Shown: positions 1 through 7,633 of the stretch, in pieces
Position numbering within the stretch: the stretch's first letter is position 1
Layout: each line of letters opens with the position of its first letter
Origin: WJLY01 sp964399265
GTDB taxonomy: Bacteria; Joyebacterota; Joyebacteria; Joyebacterales; Joyebacteraceae
Assembly (NCBI GenBank): GCA_964399265.1
Contig: CAYNQF010000044.1
Coordinates: 1-20,059, forward strand
DNA: 20,059 nucleotides
Direction of reading: 5' to 3'
Program-made: the position numbers and the translations under genes
The notes under the pieces: model-generated
Database searches by the model: none
What the model saw: the letters and a program-made list of their open reading frames with translations, nothing else
Told to the model about the DNA's origin: nothing

Positions 1-136
1 GATCGATCCGGACGAGACAGGCCCGAACGGCGAGACGCTCTGGGAGATCGTCGAGTGGTACGACATGCAGCCGCCGGAGTCGCAGGAGCGCGTCCGGACG
101 GGCAGCTGGACTCTGATCAAGTCGATCTTCAGATAA
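1..136 (+). CDS. C-terminal end of an exported protein paralogous to the next gene (partial)
   Basis: This is the last 44 codons of a gene that begins before the window, read in frame from base 2 to a TAA at 134-136. The residues DPDETGPNGETLWEIVEW are nearly identical to the same region of the lipoprotein that follows (DPDTTGPNGEALWEIVEW), so the two are tandem paralogues. It ends in SWTLIKSIFR, a variant of the SWGxIKxLYR ending also found in two other exported proteins of the window. The WEIVEW strand resembles the last strand of an NTF2/SnoaL-like fold, but the fragment is too short to assign a function. An ATG at 64 lies in frame but is inside the conserved segment and is not a start. 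Confidence 0.75.
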   Translation, partial: IDPDETGPNGETLWEIVEWYDMQPPESQERVRTGSWTLIKSIFR

Positions 137-154
137 GGACTGGAGGCGGTATAC

Positions 155-877
155 ATGTACTACAGCAGGAGCAGGCGGCAGTGGAACGCTCCGGTTGCCG
201 GAAACCAGGGATCGGGCGCGGCGGACTTCAGGACTGCAGGCAGAGGGAGCCGACGAGGATGGTGGCCTTGGGCGGTGTTTGCAGCCGCGGTTGCAGTTCT
301 GGTAGCGGCCGGGTGCTCGAACACCAGTGTCTCGCCGGACGCCGGGCAGGTGGAGGAGGATCCATACCCCCTACGCACGGGCCCGTCCAACGTCCTGCAG
401 AAGCTGAACGAGGCCTATGTCGCGATGGATGTGGAGGCGTACCTCGACTGCCTCGCGGAGGACTTCGAGTTCGTACTCGACCCAGGCGACGTCAATGACC
501 CCGGGAACGACCTGCCGCCGTCGTGGGGCAAGCAGGCGGAGCGGGACATCCACGAGAGGATGTTCTCCGACACGACGAACGTGGACCGCATCGACCTCGC
601 GCTCACCGATATTTCGATCGACTACGACCAGGGAGCGGACCCCAGCGACCCGGCTGACGACCGGCTCACATACCTGGAGCAGCCGGACCTGCGTGTGGTG
701 ATCGGCTACTGGACCTACATAACGTCCCATGAACAGGAGTTCGTGTTCATGGTCGACCCCGACACGACCGGACCGAACGGCGAGGCGCTGTGGGAGATCG
801 TCGAGTGGCACGAGATCGACGAGCGGAGCTGTCTCGAGGACTCGAGCTGGGGCAGCATCAAGGCGCTGTACAGGTAG
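155..877 (+). CDS. Predicted lipoprotein of unknown function, possibly NTF2/SnoaL-like, with SWGxIKxLYR C-terminus
   Basis: A 240-residue protein. The ATG has a GGAGG 8 bases upstream, which supports an unusually long N-terminal leader: about 35 polar, arginine-rich residues, then a hydrophobic stretch (about 38-52) ending in VAAGC with Cys54. This looks like a lipobox, although Ala rather than Leu sits three residues before the Cys. The mature part is acidic. A helix-rich opening (VLQKLNEAYVAMDVEAYLDCL) followed by a strand-rich half containing VVIGYWTY, EFVFMV and LWEIVEW fits the general layout of an NTF2-like cone fold. This is inference from pattern, with no catalytic motif seen. It ends DSSWGSIKALYR. 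It lies 18 bases after its paralogue's stop codon, so the pair is a tandem duplication probably transcribed together. Likely cell-envelope location, role unknown. Confidence 0.8.
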   Translation: MYYSRSRRQWNAPVAGNQGSGAADFRTAGRGSRRGWWPWAVFAAAVAVLVAAGCSNTSVSPDAGQVEEDPYPLRTGPSNVLQKLNEAYVAMDVEAYLDCLAEDFEFVLDPGDVNDPGNDLPPSWGKQAERDIHERMFSDTTNVDRIDLALTDISIDYDQGADPSDPADDRLTYLEQPDLRVVIGYWTYITSHEQEFVFMVDPDTTGPNGEALWEIVEWHEIDERSCLEDSSWGSIKALYR

Positions 878-921
878 CTCGCGGCGGAAGGAAGTGAGGG
901 TCGCTCCAGACCTTCCTCTTC

Positions 922-950
922 TTGCCACCGGCAGCGCTCCAAGCTATGAT
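922..950 (+). promoter_or_regulatory. Sigma70-type promoter for the CPBP protease gene
   Basis: TTGCCA (922-927) and TATGAT (945-950) each match the sigma70 consensus at five of six positions and are separated by exactly 17 bases. Transcription would start near 957, giving a leader of about 60 bases before the GTG start at 1019. The site lies in the gap after the lipoprotein gene, where a promoter is expected. Confidence 0.55.
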
Positions 951-975
951 GGGCGGCGTCGTTCAGGCGCCGCCC
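951..975 (+). terminator. GC-rich hairpin between the lipoprotein and protease genes (weak terminator or leader stem)
   Basis: GGGCGGCG (951-958) pairs with CGCCGCCC (968-975). A T-G and a C-G pair extend the stem to 10 base pairs around a 5-base loop. Only a short TCGCTTT follows, so intrinsic termination would be weak. The hairpin begins directly after the predicted -10 box and overlaps the expected start of the downstream transcript, so it may instead be a 5' leader stem. Confidence 0.35.
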
Positions 976-1018
976 TCGCTTTGGGCACGGACCGTTTCCC
1001 TTCTCCCGGAGAGCCCAG

Positions 1019-2046
1019 GTGCAGCACGACGACATGCAGTATCAGCGCCAACCTGGACCGGCGGGCCACAGCGACCCGCCGCAGGGCGCGGATCCACCAG
1101 CACAGGTCGCGTATCCGACGAGCGCCCCGGTAACGGGGATTCATCCCTTCCTGAAGGTGCTCTTCTACCTCGTCGGCTACTTCGTCGTGGGCGTCTTCCT
1201 GTCGCTCCTGTTCGCCGTCGGCGCGGGCATCGTCTTCGGAACGGGGCTGCTCGAGCCCCCCGCGTTCCTGAACTCGCTCTCCTCGCTGCAGGCGAGCCCG
1301 ATGGACATCGAGCAGATCCTGGCCGCGCTCGAGCCATACCTGCTGCCGCTGGTCATCATCACCGGGCTGTACACGATCGCCTACACGTGGGCGTTCATCC
1401 ACATCGTGGACAGGAAGCGGCTGCGCACGCTCGGGCTCTACATGCGGCCGGGCTGGTCTCTCGACTTCCTGAAGGGAAGCGGACTCGCAATCCTGATCCT
1501 GGGTGTGATCTTCGCGTTCTCGCTCTTCATGGGTTCGATCAGCGTCGAGGGCCTGGCAAGACCTGCGCCCGAGGGAACGAGCGTGCCGGCGTATCTGCTG
1601 GGCGCGATCGTGGCGTTTCTCGTGGTTGGTTTCTACGAGGAGCTGATGTTCCGCGGGTACGTCCTTCAGAGACTGAACGAGGGCACCGGCCGCGTCGTGG
1701 CGATCATCGTGTCGTCTCTGCTCTTCGCCCTCATGCACGGGGCCAACCCGGGCGCCGACGCGTTCGGCATCTTCAACACGACCATCATCGCGGTCATCCT
1801 GTCGGTGCTCTACTTCAGGACCGGGTCGCTCTGGATGCCGGTCGGCTTCCACTTCGCGTGGAACTTCTTCCTGGGATACGTCTACTCGCTCCCGGTGAGC
1901 GGCCTCCCGATCTACGGCGTCCTTGACGTGAGGGAGGTCGACTCCGCTTCGCGCCTCACCGGCGGCAGCTACGGACCGGAGGCGGGACTCGCCTGCACCA
2001 TCGCCCTCGCGCTGTGGGGCGCATGGCTCATCTGGAAGAGGACCGG
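1019..2046 (+). CDS. CPBP family intramembrane metalloprotease (C-terminus lost in assembly gap)
   Basis: A membrane protein of the CPBP (CAAX protease / bacteriocin-processing, Abi) family. 342 codons are visible before the N run interrupts the gene. A proline- and glutamine-rich N-terminus (about 1-40) is followed by several hydrophobic helices (about 46-73, 108-127, 155-171, 190-206, 223-241, 252-266). The family's active-site motifs are all present: the Glu-Glu pair with Arg in FYEELMFRGY (E207, E208), FALMHG (H240) and HFAWNF (H278). A further hydrophobic segment (about 324-339) runs into the gap. The start is GTG with GGAG 7 bases upstream. The ATG at 1034 lacks good spacing. In this family the enzyme cleaves peptides within the inner membrane. 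The substrate cannot be inferred here, and no bacteriocin or immunity genes adjoin it. Confidence 0.9.
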
Positions 2047-2146
2047 NNNNNNNNNNNNNNNNNNNNNNNNNNNNNNNNNNNNNNNNNNNNNNNNNNNNNN
2101 NNNNNNNNNNNNNNNNNNNNNNNNNNNNNNNNNNNNNNNNNNNNNN
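2047..2146. other. Assembly gap (100 N)
   Basis: Exactly 100 undetermined bases, a conventional placeholder for a scaffold gap of unknown length. It removes the 3' end of the CPBP protease gene on the plus strand and the 3' end of the secreted-protein gene on the minus strand. The two genes converge on the gap. Any open reading frame drawn through it is an artefact. Confidence 0.98.
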
Positions 2147-2743
2147 CTCCACGATCCCAACGATGCCCGCGCAGTCGGTGGCGGCCGCCAGCGTCCGGAT
2201 GTAATCCGCGTCCTCGGGACCATCCCCCGTGAGGCTGATCAGCGTGGCGTCGCCGGCCATGATGTACATCGTCGAGTCGTCCTCGAACTGCTCCAACGCG
2301 TCGAACCCACAGGCCGTGACCTTCTTCATCCCCGACTGTGTGCCCATCTGGGCCAGCATCGGATTGGTCATGAGCATCTTGAGCGTCATGAGCATCGGGG
2401 AGTTGGCGGCGATCTCGAAGTCAATGGACGAGCCTGACGGCGTGTAGTAGGTCCTGTCCACGACGAGGCCTGCCACGAACCCCATCCCCAGCGCGGCCGA
2501 GTCGAGTCCCTCGGGGTCGTCGGCGGTCCATCCCGTTGGCGGGTCGGGCATGGCTGCGATCAGGAGATCTATGAGCTTCTGGTTCACACCCGCGAGCGCG
2601 GTCTGAAGGTGCTCGCTCGCGGCCTTGTAGTCCTGGCTGGAATAGGCGCTCTGAGCCTTCGCGATAGCGTCGGTCACCTCGTCGGCGTGGCAGATGCCCG
2701 CGACGAGCAGGACCGCGGCAATGACAAGCGCTGCCCTCTTCAT
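2147..2743 (-). CDS. Secreted protein of unknown function (C-terminus lost in assembly gap)
   Basis: 199 codons are visible. The ATG at 2743 has a strong AGGAGG 4 bases upstream that overlaps the stop codon region of the YjbQ gene, so the two genes form an operon with 8 bases between them. A classic Sec signal peptide (MKRAALVIAAVLLVAGICHA, cleaved before DEV) targets the product across the inner membrane. The mature part opens with a helical segment resembling one TPR-like helix pair (AIAKAQSAYSSQDYKAASEHLQ) and continues with PPTGWTADDPEG and a mixed helix and strand region rich in Met, Leu and Asp. The PPTGW segment recalls small uncharacterised periplasmic proteins in other Gram-negatives, but I cannot name a family with confidence. 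Confidence 0.8.
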
Positions 2744-2751
2744 GCTCCCTC

Positions 2752-3144
2752 CTATCGAGCGCCCACGAGGACGCTCCGCGTTCTGGGCCCGTCGAACTCA
2801 CAGAAGAAGATCCCCTGCCACGTCCCCAGGACCAACCTCCCGCCCTCGACCAGCAAGGTCTCGGAGCACCCGACGAGCGACGACTTCACGTGCCCGTCCG
2901 AGTTACCCTCCGCGTGGCGGTAGTTCCCCGACCGCGGCACCATCTCGTCCAGCTTGGACACGATGTCGCGCGCGACGTCGGGGTCGGCCGACTCGTTGAT
3001 CGTGACGGCCGCGGTGGTGTGCGGCACGTAGACGACCACCACGCCGTCCGCCACGCCCATCTCCCCGACTGCCGCCTGCACCTTCGCGGTGATGTCGACG
3101 AGTTCGGTCCTGGAGCGGGTTCTTACGCTGAAGCTGGTCTGCAT
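2752..3144 (-). CDS. yjbQ: YjbQ family protein (UPF0047, secondary thiamine-phosphate synthase type)
   Basis: A 130-residue cytosolic protein with the full set of YjbQ signatures: VPHTTAAVTINE (H42, N50, E51), and YRHAEGNSDGHVKSSLVG (H77, H85), then GTWQGIFFCEFDGPR near the C-terminus. The length is normal for this trimeric, metal-binding family. Members have been reported with weak thiamine-phosphate synthase activity, but the physiological role is unsettled. The start is ambiguous: ATG at 3144 gives the usual family N-terminus (MQTSFSVRTRSRTELVDIT), while ATG at 3153 adds three residues. Neither has a clear ribosome binding site. A predicted promoter lies just upstream, and the secreted-protein gene follows in the same operon. 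Confidence 0.9.
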   Translation of the reverse strand: MQTSFSVRTRSRTELVDITAKVQAAVGEMGVADGVVVVYVPHTTAAVTINESADPDVARDIVSKLDEMVPRSGNYRHAEGNSDGHVKSSLVGCSETLLVEGGRLVLGTWQGIFFCEFDGPRTRSVLVGAR

Positions 3145-3186
3145 GTCTTGCATCCCAATAATGAAGGGTATTGAATGGCCGCCTGG

Positions 3187-3215
3187 AGCCTACGAGACGG
3201 CCCACAATGTGTCAA
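3187..3215 (-). promoter_or_regulatory. Sigma70-type promoter for yjbQ and the secreted-protein gene
   Basis: Read on the minus strand, a perfect TTGACA (3215-3210) is followed after 17 bases by TAGGCT (3192-3187), which keeps the conserved first T, second A and last T of the -10 box. Transcription would start near 3180, about 27-36 bases before the yjbQ start. It sits in the divergent region upstream of copA, which supports a copA start at 3256 rather than 3175. Confidence 0.45.
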
Positions 3216-3255
3216 GGCGAAGCGGGCCCGTTGGGGCACGGGAAGGAACGAAGGA

Positions 3256-5550
3256 GTGAGGATCAGAGCAGAGATGGAGGGCATACACTGCGCCTCCTGC
3301 GTCAAACGCGTAGAGACGGAAGTGCAGAAGATACCGGGCGTGACCTCGGCGTCGGTCAACCTCGCCACGGCCGTTCTGACCGTCGAGACCGACAGTGATT
3401 CCGTGACGCTGGACGACATAGCGGCCGCGGCGGCAAGGGCCGGCGACTACACGGTGAAGCGTCCGGACGAGGGAAGTGCGACCGCGGAAGAGGAAGAGCC
3501 CGGCGGTATCGGCGGCGGCCGTCCCATGGAACACGCACCAGGCGTGACGGGCGGCCGCCGCACGATCGATGTGCCGCGAACGGCTCGTCCGGCGGCCAGA
3601 GTGTCGCCCTCGACGCGCCTCTCCATAGCGGCCGCGCTCACGGTGGTCATCTTCGTGGGGAGCATGCCGGGCCTCTTCCCGTTCGTACGCGCCGTCCCTG
3701 CGCTGCCGAGGCACATCGCGCTGCTGCTCATGACGTTGCCGGTCATGTTCTGGTGCGGCCTGCAGTTCTTCCGCGGAGCGTGGGCCGTCGGGAAGCACGG
3801 CGCCGCAGACATGAACACGCTCGTGACCGTGGGCACGTCCGCGGCGTTCGCCTACAGCGTTGTAGCGACATTCGCTCCCGGCATCTTCGCCGGAGCCGGT
3901 CGGGACGTGCACGTCTACTACGACACGAGCGCGATGATAGTGACGCTGATCCTGCTCGGGCGGTTCCTCGAGGACCGGGCCAAGCGGAGGGCATCGCAGG
4001 CGATCAGACGGCTCGCCGACCTCGCGCCGACGCGCGCGAGAGCGCTGCGCGACGGGGTCGAGGTGGAGGTCCCGGTCGAGAGGCTCGTGCCGGGTGATGC
4101 ATTGCTGGTCCGTCCCGGTGAGAAGGTGCCCGTCGACGGAGTCGTGACCGGCGGTTCGTCGTCCGTGGACGAGTCGATGATCACCGGCGAGAGCCTTCCG
4201 GTCGACAAGGGCCCCGGCGACGAGGTCGTGGGGGCAACACTGAACACGACCGGCAGCTTCGAGATGCGCGCGACGAGGACGGGCGCCGATACGGTGCTGG
4301 CGAGCATCTCGAAGATGGTGGAGGACGCTCAGGGCAGCAAGGCTCCCATCCAGAGGCTCGCGGACAGTGTGGCGGCCGTGTTCGTGCCGGTCGTCATGCT
4401 CATCGCCCTTGCGACGTTCCTCGTCTGGAGGTTCGCGGGTCCTGAGCCCTCGACGACGCAGGCGATCCTCCGGTTCGTCGCCGTACTCATCGTCGCGTGT
4501 CCGTGTGCGATGGGCCTCGCGACGCCCACGGCCATCATGGTCGGAACCGGCCGTGGCGCCGAGATGGGGATACTCGTGAAGGGCGGCGAGGTGCTCGAAC
4601 TCGCCCACAAGCTCACTACGGTCGTCATCGACAAGACGGGAACACTGACCCGGGGCGAGATGTCGGTCACGGAGACCGAACCCGCGGAGAACGTGAGCGC
4701 CGATGAGCTGCTCGCGGTCGCGGCCGCGGCTGAGAGGGGCTCGGAGCACCCGGTCGCGCGCGCGATCGTGCGGGAAGCCGACTCGAGAGGCCTGAGCCTC
4801 GCGGAGGCAAGCGGCTTCAGGGCGACGCCGGGCATGGGCGTTGAGGCCGTGGTCGGAGGTTCCAGTGTGAGCGTGGGCACATCGGCGCACACCGGCGACT
4901 CGGGCGGTCCCGTCGAGCAGCGCATCGCATCGAGAGGTCACACGCCGCTTCTGGTATCCAGGGACGGGAGGTTCCTCGGCGCCATCGGCGTGGCGGACAC
5001 GCTCCGGCCCGAGTCCGCCGAGGCGGTGGCCGCGCTCAGGGCCATGGGGATGCGGGTCGTCATGCTGACGGGCGACCGTCGCGCGGTCGCGGAGGCCATC
5101 GGACGCGAGGTGGGTGTCGACGAGGTCGTGGCCGAGGTATTGCCGGGAGACAAGGCCGCAGCCGTGGCCGCGCTTCAGCACGAGGGAGAACTCGTCGGGA
5201 TGGTCGGCGACGGCATCAACGACGCACCGGCCCTGGCGCAGGCCGATGTCGGCATAGCGATCGGCACCGGCACCGACGTGGCCATGGAGGCCTCCGACAT
5301 CACCCTCATGCGGGCGGACCTCCGATCGGTCGTCGATGCCATCAAGCTCTCGCGCAGAACGATAAGCACGATAAGACAGAACCTGTTCTGGGCCTTCTTC
5401 TACAACACCGTCAGCATCCCGATAGCGGCGGGCGTGCTCTACCCCGCGTTCGGCATCCTGCTCCGCCCCGTCTACGCGGCGGCCGCGATGGCCTTCTCGT
5501 CGGTCTCGGTCGTCACGAACTCACTGCGTCTGCGCAGGAGCAGGCTCTGA
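3256..5550 (+). CDS. copA: Cu(I)-exporting P-type ATPase (CopA type)
   Basis: A 764-residue P1B-type ATPase that pumps Cu(I) out of the cytosol across the inner membrane. In order: one N-terminal heavy-metal domain with GIHCASC (C12, C15), a low-complexity linker (about 72-115), paired membrane helices, the actuator domain with TGES (310-313), the metal-channel motif CPC (415-417), the phosphorylation site DKTGT (D459), SEHP in the nucleotide domain (498-499) and GDGINDAP (651-658). The final helices carry YN (716-717) and MAFSS (745-749), which is the Cu(I) group pattern. GTG at 3256 keeps the first strand of the metal domain and leaves room for promoters in the divergent gap. An in-frame ATG at 3175 with AAGGG upstream would add 27 residues of poorer codon bias. 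No CueR-like gene adjoins it. Confidence 0.95.
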   Translation: MRIRAEMEGIHCASCVKRVETEVQKIPGVTSASVNLATAVLTVETDSDSVTLDDIAAAAARAGDYTVKRPDEGSATAEEEEPGGIGGGRPMEHAPGVTGGRRTIDVPRTARPAARVSPSTRLSIAAALTVVIFVGSMPGLFPFVRAVPALPRHIALLLMTLPVMFWCGLQFFRGAWAVGKHGAADMNTLVTVGTSAAFAYSVVATFAPGIFAGAGRDVHVYYDTSAMIVTLILLGRFLEDRAKRRASQAIRRLADLAPTRARALRDGVEVEVPVERLVPGDALLVRPGEKVPVDGVVTGGSSSVDESMITGESLPVDKGPGDEVVGATLNTTGSFEMRATRTGADTVLASISKMVEDAQGSKAPIQRLADSVAAVFVPVVMLIALATFLVWRFAGPEPSTTQAILRFVAVLIVACPCAMGLATPTAIMVGTGRGAEMGILVKGGEVLELAHKLTTVVIDKTGTLTRGEMSVTETEPAENVSADELLAVAAAAERGSEHPVARAIVREADSRGLSLAEASGFRATPGMGVEAVVGGSSVSVGTSAHTGDSGGPVEQRIASRGHTPLLVSRDGRFLGAIGVADTLRPESAEAVAALRAMGMRVVMLTGDRRAVAEAIGREVGVDEVVAEVLPGDKAAAVAALQHEGELVGMVGDGINDAPALAQADVGIAIGTGTDVAMEASDITLMRADLRSVVDAIKLSRRTISTIRQNLFWAFFYNTVSIPIAAGVLYPAFGILLRPVYAAAAMAFSSVSVVTNSLRLRRSRL

Positions 5551-5698
5551 ACGCGCTGCATCCGGCTCTGGGGGACATCGAGTCCCAAGGTGTGCGCCGA
5601 GCCGCAAGGCGGACATCGAGCCTCGGGGTCGACGTTCGAGCCCAGGGTGGATTGGACCCGGCCGGACCCCCCACACACGCCTGACAGGCCAAATCCCG
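5551..5698. other. Intergenic stretch with small hairpin and short direct repeat
   Basis: No gene seen. GGGAC-ATCGA-GTCCC (5572-5586) can form a 5-bp hairpin shortly after the copA stop. The 10-base word GGACATCGAG occurs twice (5573-5582 and 5611-5620). There is no T-tract to make either a convincing intrinsic terminator. The stretch separates copA from the lemA promoter. Confidence 0.4.
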
Positions 5699-5727
5699 TT
5701 GACTACCTTCCCTGACGCGAATATACA
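5699..5727 (+). promoter_or_regulatory. Sigma70-type promoter for the lemA-htpX unit
   Basis: TTGACT (5699-5704, five of six) is followed by exactly 17 bases and TATACA (5722-5727, TATA conserved but the final T missing). The start of transcription would be near 5734, about 68 bases upstream of the lemA ATG. This AT-rich patch stands out in an otherwise GC-rich intergenic region. Confidence 0.5.
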
Positions 5728-5801
5728 TGTGGAGAGACGCACACCAACGCGGCGAAGGGCCGGGCCGCGGGCGGTTCCCCGTCCCCGAAGGGAGAGCTAA
5801 G

Positions 5802-6344
5802 ATGATCTACCTGCTCGTCGTGATCGTGGCCATAATCATATGGCTCATAAGCATGTACAACCGGCTGGTCGTTCTCAGGAACAGGATCGAGAACGCCTGG
5901 TCGCAGATAGACGTCCAGCTCAAGCGCAGGACCGACCTCATCCCCAATCTCGTGGAGACCGTCAAGGGATATGCGGCACACGAGAAGGGAGTCTTCCTGA
6001 AGGTCACGGAGGCGCGCTCCGCGCTCATGAACGCGAAGGGCGTCAAGGAACAGGGCGAGGCCAACAACATGCTGACCGGTGCACTGAAGACCCTGTTCGC
6101 AGTCGCCGAGAACTACCCGGAACTCAAGGCGAACCAGAACTTCATGCAGCTGCAGGAAGAGCTCTCGGGGACCGAGAGCAAGATCGCGTACGCCCGCCAG
6201 TTCTACAACGACACCGTGCTCAAGTACGACAACATGCGCGAGAAGTTCCCCTCGAACATCGTCGCCAACATGTTCGGCTTTAAGGAGCGCGAGTACTTCG
6301 CCGTCGGCGAGGCGGAGAGAGAACCGGTGAAGGTGCAGTTCTAG
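5802..6344 (+). CDS. lemA: LemA family membrane protein
   Basis: A 180-residue LemA-family protein. One N-terminal membrane helix (MIYLLVVIVAIIIWLISMY) anchors a long cytoplasmic or periplasmic helical bundle. Family hallmarks are visible: WSQIDVQLKRRTDLIPNLVETVKGYA, then SKIAYARQFYNDTVLKYD and FPSNIVANMFGF near the end. ATG at 5802 is chosen because GGGAG sits about 7 bases upstream and the hydrophobic helix begins at once. The upstream in-frame extension from 5727 has no hydrophobic leader. The molecular function of LemA is unknown. It is often encoded beside M48/HtpX proteases or DUF2207 and TPM-domain proteins, and an HtpX gene follows here, with a DUF2207 gene elsewhere in the window. 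It is the first gene of a three-gene unit. Confidence 0.95.
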   Translation: MIYLLVVIVAIIIWLISMYNRLVVLRNRIENAWSQIDVQLKRRTDLIPNLVETVKGYAAHEKGVFLKVTEARSALMNAKGVKEQGEANNMLTGALKTLFAVAENYPELKANQNFMQLQEELSGTESKIAYARQFYNDTVLKYDNMREKFPSNIVANMFGFKEREYFAVGEAEREPVKVQF

Positions 6345-6378
6345 GGAGAGCCACGGGGCTCCGACTCGGAGGCACGGG

Positions 6379-6540
6379 ATGGTCGTATTCAAGATCATTG
6401 TGTCGCTCTTGTACCTGTACGCGGGTCTGGCCCTGCTCCTGGGCCGCAGGAAGTTCGAGGCCGATGGCAAGCCGCCGAACCTGCTGATACCGGCCGCGCT
6501 GCTACTGCTGGCGGCCGTGACGACCCCGTTCATTCACTGA
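6379..6540 (+). CDS. Small two-helix membrane protein between lemA and htpX
   Basis: A 53-residue open frame with a textbook ribosome site: GGAGG (6368-6372), 6 bases, then ATG. Two hydrophobic segments, about residues 4-20 (FKIIVSLLYLYAGLALLL) and 35-50 (NLLIPAALLLLAAVTTPF), flank a short polar loop (GRRKFEADGKPP). This predicts a hairpin in the inner membrane. It lies 34 bases after the lemA stop codon and 87 bases before the htpX start, on the same strand, so it should be cotranscribed. I do not recognise a family. Its position suggests a partner of the LemA/HtpX pair, which is inference only. Small size makes it easy to overlook in automatic annotation. Confidence 0.7.
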   Translation: MVVFKIIVSLLYLYAGLALLLGRRKFEADGKPPNLLIPAALLLLAAVTTPFIH

Positions 6541-6627
6541 CCGAGCGCGGCGGGACCGTCTCCGCTTCCCCGGTGGACGCGCGCGATGCACGGGCGCTCG
6601 GGGATGGAGTTCCCGTCGGAGAACGAT

Positions 6628-7521
6628 ATGTGGGAGCACATAACCAGCAACAAGATCAAGTCGATCTCCCTCGTGGTGTTCTTCGTCGCGTTCGTCGTCG
6701 TTCTCGGTTGGATCTTCGGAAGGACCACGGTGTGGGGGCCGGCGGCCCCCATCGTGGCGGCGATCATCGCGGGCGGGCTCGCTTTCGCCAGCTACTACAA
6801 GAGCGACAGCATGGTCCTCGCCATCTCCCACGCGAGGCCGGCGCCGAAGGACGAGTACCCGTTCCTGCACAACACGGTCGAGGGTCTGGCGATAGCCGCG
6901 GGCATGCCCAAGCCCGCGGTCTACGTCATTGACGACCCGGCGCCCAATGCCTTTGCGACCGGGAGGAATCCCGAACACGCGGCGATAGCCGTTACCACCG
7001 GGCTTCTCCAGAAGCTGAACCGGGTGGAACTCGAGGGCGTCATCGGCCACGAGATGTCACACATAGCGGAGTACGATACGCTGCTCATGACCCTGACGGC
7101 CGTGATGGTCGGAACGGTCGCGCTCGTGAGCGACTGGATGTTCCGCAGCTTTCTGTGGGGCGGCGGAAGGAGACGAAGGAACGTCCAGGGAGGAGGACAG
7201 GCCGGTGCCATCATACTGCTGGTCGGCCTCGTTCTGGCGATACTCTCCCCGCTGATCGCGCAACTCATCAAGCTCGCGATCTCGCGAAGGCGCGAGTATC
7301 TCGCCGACGCCAACTCAGCACGGCTCACGCGATATCCGGAGGGATTGGCGAGCGCGCTCGAGAAGATCGCCCTGGACCCCGCGCCGCTGCAGGCGGCCAA
7401 CAAGGCCACGGCTCACCTCTTCATCGTGAACCCGCTCAAGGAACACGGCGGCGCGATGAACAGCCTATTCTCCACGCACCCGCCGGCCGAGAAGCGCATA
7501 GAGCTTCTGAGATCGATGTAG
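6628..7521 (+). CDS. htpX: HtpX-like M48 family zinc metalloprotease
   Basis: A 297-residue inner-membrane protease of the HtpX type. It has two N-terminal helices (about 13-30 and 38-56), a short cytosolic part, the zinc site HEMSH (141-145), two further helices (about 150-170 and 192-215) and the third zinc ligand in RREYLADANSARL (E223). STHPPAEKRIELL near the end is the usual closing motif. In known members it degrades misfolded membrane proteins from the cytoplasmic face. ATG at 6628 has GGAG 6 bases upstream and gives the MWEHITSNK opening common in this family. Earlier in-frame ATGs at 6586 and 6604 add up to 14 residues without a good ribosome site. It is the last gene before a strong terminator, so LemA, the small protein and HtpX form one unit. 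Confidence 0.93.
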   Translation: MWEHITSNKIKSISLVVFFVAFVVVLGWIFGRTTVWGPAAPIVAAIIAGGLAFASYYKSDSMVLAISHARPAPKDEYPFLHNTVEGLAIAAGMPKPAVYVIDDPAPNAFATGRNPEHAAIAVTTGLLQKLNRVELEGVIGHEMSHIAEYDTLLMTLTAVMVGTVALVSDWMFRSFLWGGGRRRRNVQGGGQAGAIILLVGLVLAILSPLIAQLIKLAISRRREYLADANSARLTRYPEGLASALEKIALDPAPLQAANKATAHLFIVNPLKEHGGAMNSLFSTHPPAEKRIELLRSM

Positions 7522-7550
7522 GCAACCGGCGGCGACGCGGGTGACCCGCA

Positions 7551-7592
7551 AGAAAGAAGGGATGTTCCCGTGAGGAACATCCCTTCTTCTTT
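7551..7592 (+). terminator. Strong intrinsic, bidirectional terminator between convergent genes
   Basis: AAGAAGGGATGTTCC (7554-7568) pairs perfectly with GGAACATCCCTTCTT (7574-7588) around a 5-base loop. With one bulged C, the A-rich 5' flank also pairs with the T-rich 3' flank. Flanking A and T residues on the two sides make it usable on both strands. It lies 30 bases after the htpX stop and 42 bases beyond the stop of the minus-strand secreted-protein gene. Confidence 0.85.
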
Positions 7593-7633
7593 GCGCAGGG
7601 GGCGCGCTTCGATCGATACAAGCCCTTGCTGAA

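Noticed and set aside
944..2743. Continuous minus-strand frame from the secreted protein across the N run
   Set aside because: Unknown bases translate as X and hide stops. Beyond the gap the frame is antisense to the CPBP protease gene.
3190..5181. Long open frame on the minus strand opposite copA
   Set aside because: It is the antisense shadow of a gene with all P-type ATPase motifs. Its translation is rich in Arg and His with no domain, as expected in GC-rich DNA.
5634..5643. GTTCGAGCCC resembling a tRNA T-loop
   Set aside because: The flanking bases do not pair into a T-stem, and no acceptor, D or anticodon arm can be drawn.
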